A stretch of DNA of 7,128 bases from Kocuria sp. Lineage in GTDB: Bacteria; Actinomycetota; Actinomycetes; Actinomycetales; Micrococcaceae. A program made the position numbers and the translations under genes. The number at the start of each line of letters is the position of its first letter. The stretch's first letter is position 1. Below, piece after piece: positions 6,140-7,128 of the stretch. Where the stretch lies: positions 1 to 7,128 of the forward strand of contig JAKDKI010000117.1 in assembly GCA_030453435.1 (NCBI GenBank), in the 5' to 3' direction. Below the pieces are notes generated by a model. That model ran no database searches. It had not been told where the DNA came from and saw nothing but the letters and a program-made list of their open reading frames with translations.

Positions 6140-7128
6140 ATGAGCTCGTCAGATACTCTCACGAACGCGACTGCCGTTCGTGGAGCTAAGCGCTTGTCGC
6201 TCAAGCAATATTTCGGTTATGGATCCGGAGACATGGCCAACAACATGGCCTTCTCCTTGGCCATTACATTTTTACCGCTTTATTACACTGATGTTGCCCT
6301 CATCAGCCCAGGAACCGTCGCCACGATATTCCTGGTGATGCGATTCATCGATGCCTTTACGGATGTCCTTGTCGGGTCGTTCGTCGATCGGACGAATACA
6401 AGGTGGGGCAAATTCCGTCCCTATATCTTGTTCGGCAGCGTTCCCCTGGTACTCAGTGTGATTCTGGCCTTCTCAATCCCTGGATCACTGCACGGCACCA
6501 CTGGTGCAATCATTTGGGCTTGCGTCACATACTTCCTCATGGGCTCCATCGCGTACACCGCCGTGAACATCCCCTACGGCTCGTTGGCGGCCGCTATGAC
6601 CGACAACAGCGAGGAACGCTCCAAGCTGGCCGTGTTCCGCACCGTGGGTTCTGCGCTCATGCAAATCACTACGGCTTTGGCTATCAGCCCAGCCTTGCAG
6701 GCCAACCGCGGAGATCCCGAGGCTCTGCAGTCCTCGCTGACGACCACTTTGGTCATACTGGGAATCGTTGCGATCCTGCTTTATCTCTTCTTGTTCGTCA
6801 CCGCTAGGGAAAACGTTGAACGCAAGATCCCGCGCGTTGGTTTGAAAGACAGCCTCCGCACACTGGCGGCAAATCGGGCCTTGCAAGCACTAGCCATTAT
6901 CTCCGTCATCTATCTCGCGGGCGTCTTCAGCTTGTCGGGAATGATGGCCTACTACGCTCGCGACGTCCTGGGTGACGCCCGATATTTGGCCATTTTCGGC
7001 CCCCTGCTCTTCGGTATGATCCTGGTCTTCGGCTGGGCCATCCCAACCCTTGCTCGAAGGATCGGCAAACCGCGTTTGTTCCAGCTCGCCGCTCTCCTCG
7101 GAACCATCGGTGGTGTCATGATCTGGCT
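6140..7128 (+). CDS. uidB: Glucuronide:cation symporter, GPH family (partial, 3' end outside window)
   Basis: This is an inner-membrane carrier that probably imports beta-glucuronides with a cation for UidA to hydrolyse. The frame stays open to the window edge, giving 329 of an expected 450 or so residues. The start ATG 6140 has a strong ribosome binding site, GGAGG (6127-6131), 8 nt upstream. GPH signatures are clear: FGYGSGDMANNMAF (25-38), DAFTDVLVGSFVD (71-83), TRWGKFRPYILFG (87-99) and NIPYGSLAAAMT (143-154), all close to E. coli UidB. Asp71 and Asp75 match the paired aspartates that bind the coupling cation in MelB. About nine membrane segments can be seen (near 32-50, 60-80, 95-113, 122-142, 163-185, 200-220, 248-270, 283-303 and from 312) of the family's twelve. 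Glucuronide specificity rests on the resemblance and the adjacent uidA. A xyloside or other GPH substrate is less likely. Confidence 0.9.
   Translation, partial: MSSSDTLTNATAVRGAKRLSLKQYFGYGSGDMANNMAFSLAITFLPLYYTDVALISPGTVATIFLVMRFIDAFTDVLVGSFVDRTNTRWGKFRPYILFGSVPLVLSVILAFSIPGSLHGTTGAIIWACVTYFLMGSIAYTAVNIPYGSLAAAMTDNSEERSKLAVFRTVGSALMQITTALAISPALQANRGDPEALQSSLTTTLVILGIVAILLYLFLFVTARENVERKIPRVGLKDSLRTLAANRALQALAIISVIYLAGVFSLSGMMAYYARDVLGDARYLAIFGPLLFGMILVFGWAIPTLARRIGKPRLFQLAALLGTIGGVMIW

Noticed and set aside
6403..6807. Plus-strand open frame of 134 codons near the window end
   Set aside because: It lies wholly inside the permease gene in another frame. The permease frame carries the GPH motifs and hydrophobic segments, while this one is rich in His and Arg.

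Overview
The window reads as a chromosomal sugar-acid catabolism locus from a high-GC Gram-positive bacterium, most likely an actinobacterium (Micrococcales-like; low confidence on rank). The reasons are the GC-rich coding sequence, the style of the LacI-family regulator, and a regulator promoter that looks leaderless. All five genes lie on the + strand. I see no mobile element, CRISPR array, rRNA or tRNA gene.

Layout: (1) 1-141 is a short upstream region with a 7-bp inverted repeat (37-64) and a near-consensus promoter (106-134). (2) 142-1179 is a LacI-family regulator. (3) 1180-1240 is a 61-nt gap holding three back-to-back inverted repeats, one of them a clean operator-like palindrome. (4) 1241-2650 is uronate isomerase (uxaC). 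(5) 2647-4068 is a mannitol-dehydrogenase-family oxidoreductase, most likely fructuronate reductase (uxuB), overlapping uxaC by 4 nt. (6) 4110-5900 is a cytoplasmic beta-glucuronidase of glycoside hydrolase family 2 (uidA/gusA). (7) 5910-5959 is a probable intrinsic terminator, followed by a regulatory gap with repeated TGGCAA half-sites. (8) 6140-7128 is the first 329 residues of a GPH-family glucuronide:cation symporter (uidB-like), cut by the window edge.

The genes form one pathway: UidB imports a beta-D-glucuronide, UidA releases D-glucuronate in the cytoplasm, UxaC converts it to D-fructuronate, and UxuB reduces that to D-mannonate with NADH. The next steps (mannonate dehydratase, KDG kinase, KDPG aldolase) are not in the window. 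The LacI-family protein is the obvious candidate repressor, with a uronate or glucuronide as inducer; that is inference.

This is a recognisable catabolic locus, not an unknown system. What deserves a second look is regulatory and evolutionary: the probable leaderless start of the regulator, the shared TGGCAA/TTGCC elements before uxaC and uidB, the terminator that splits permease from hydrolase, the atypical regulator hinge, the glycine-rich active-site loop of the glucuronidase, and the drop in GC content at uidA and uidB.
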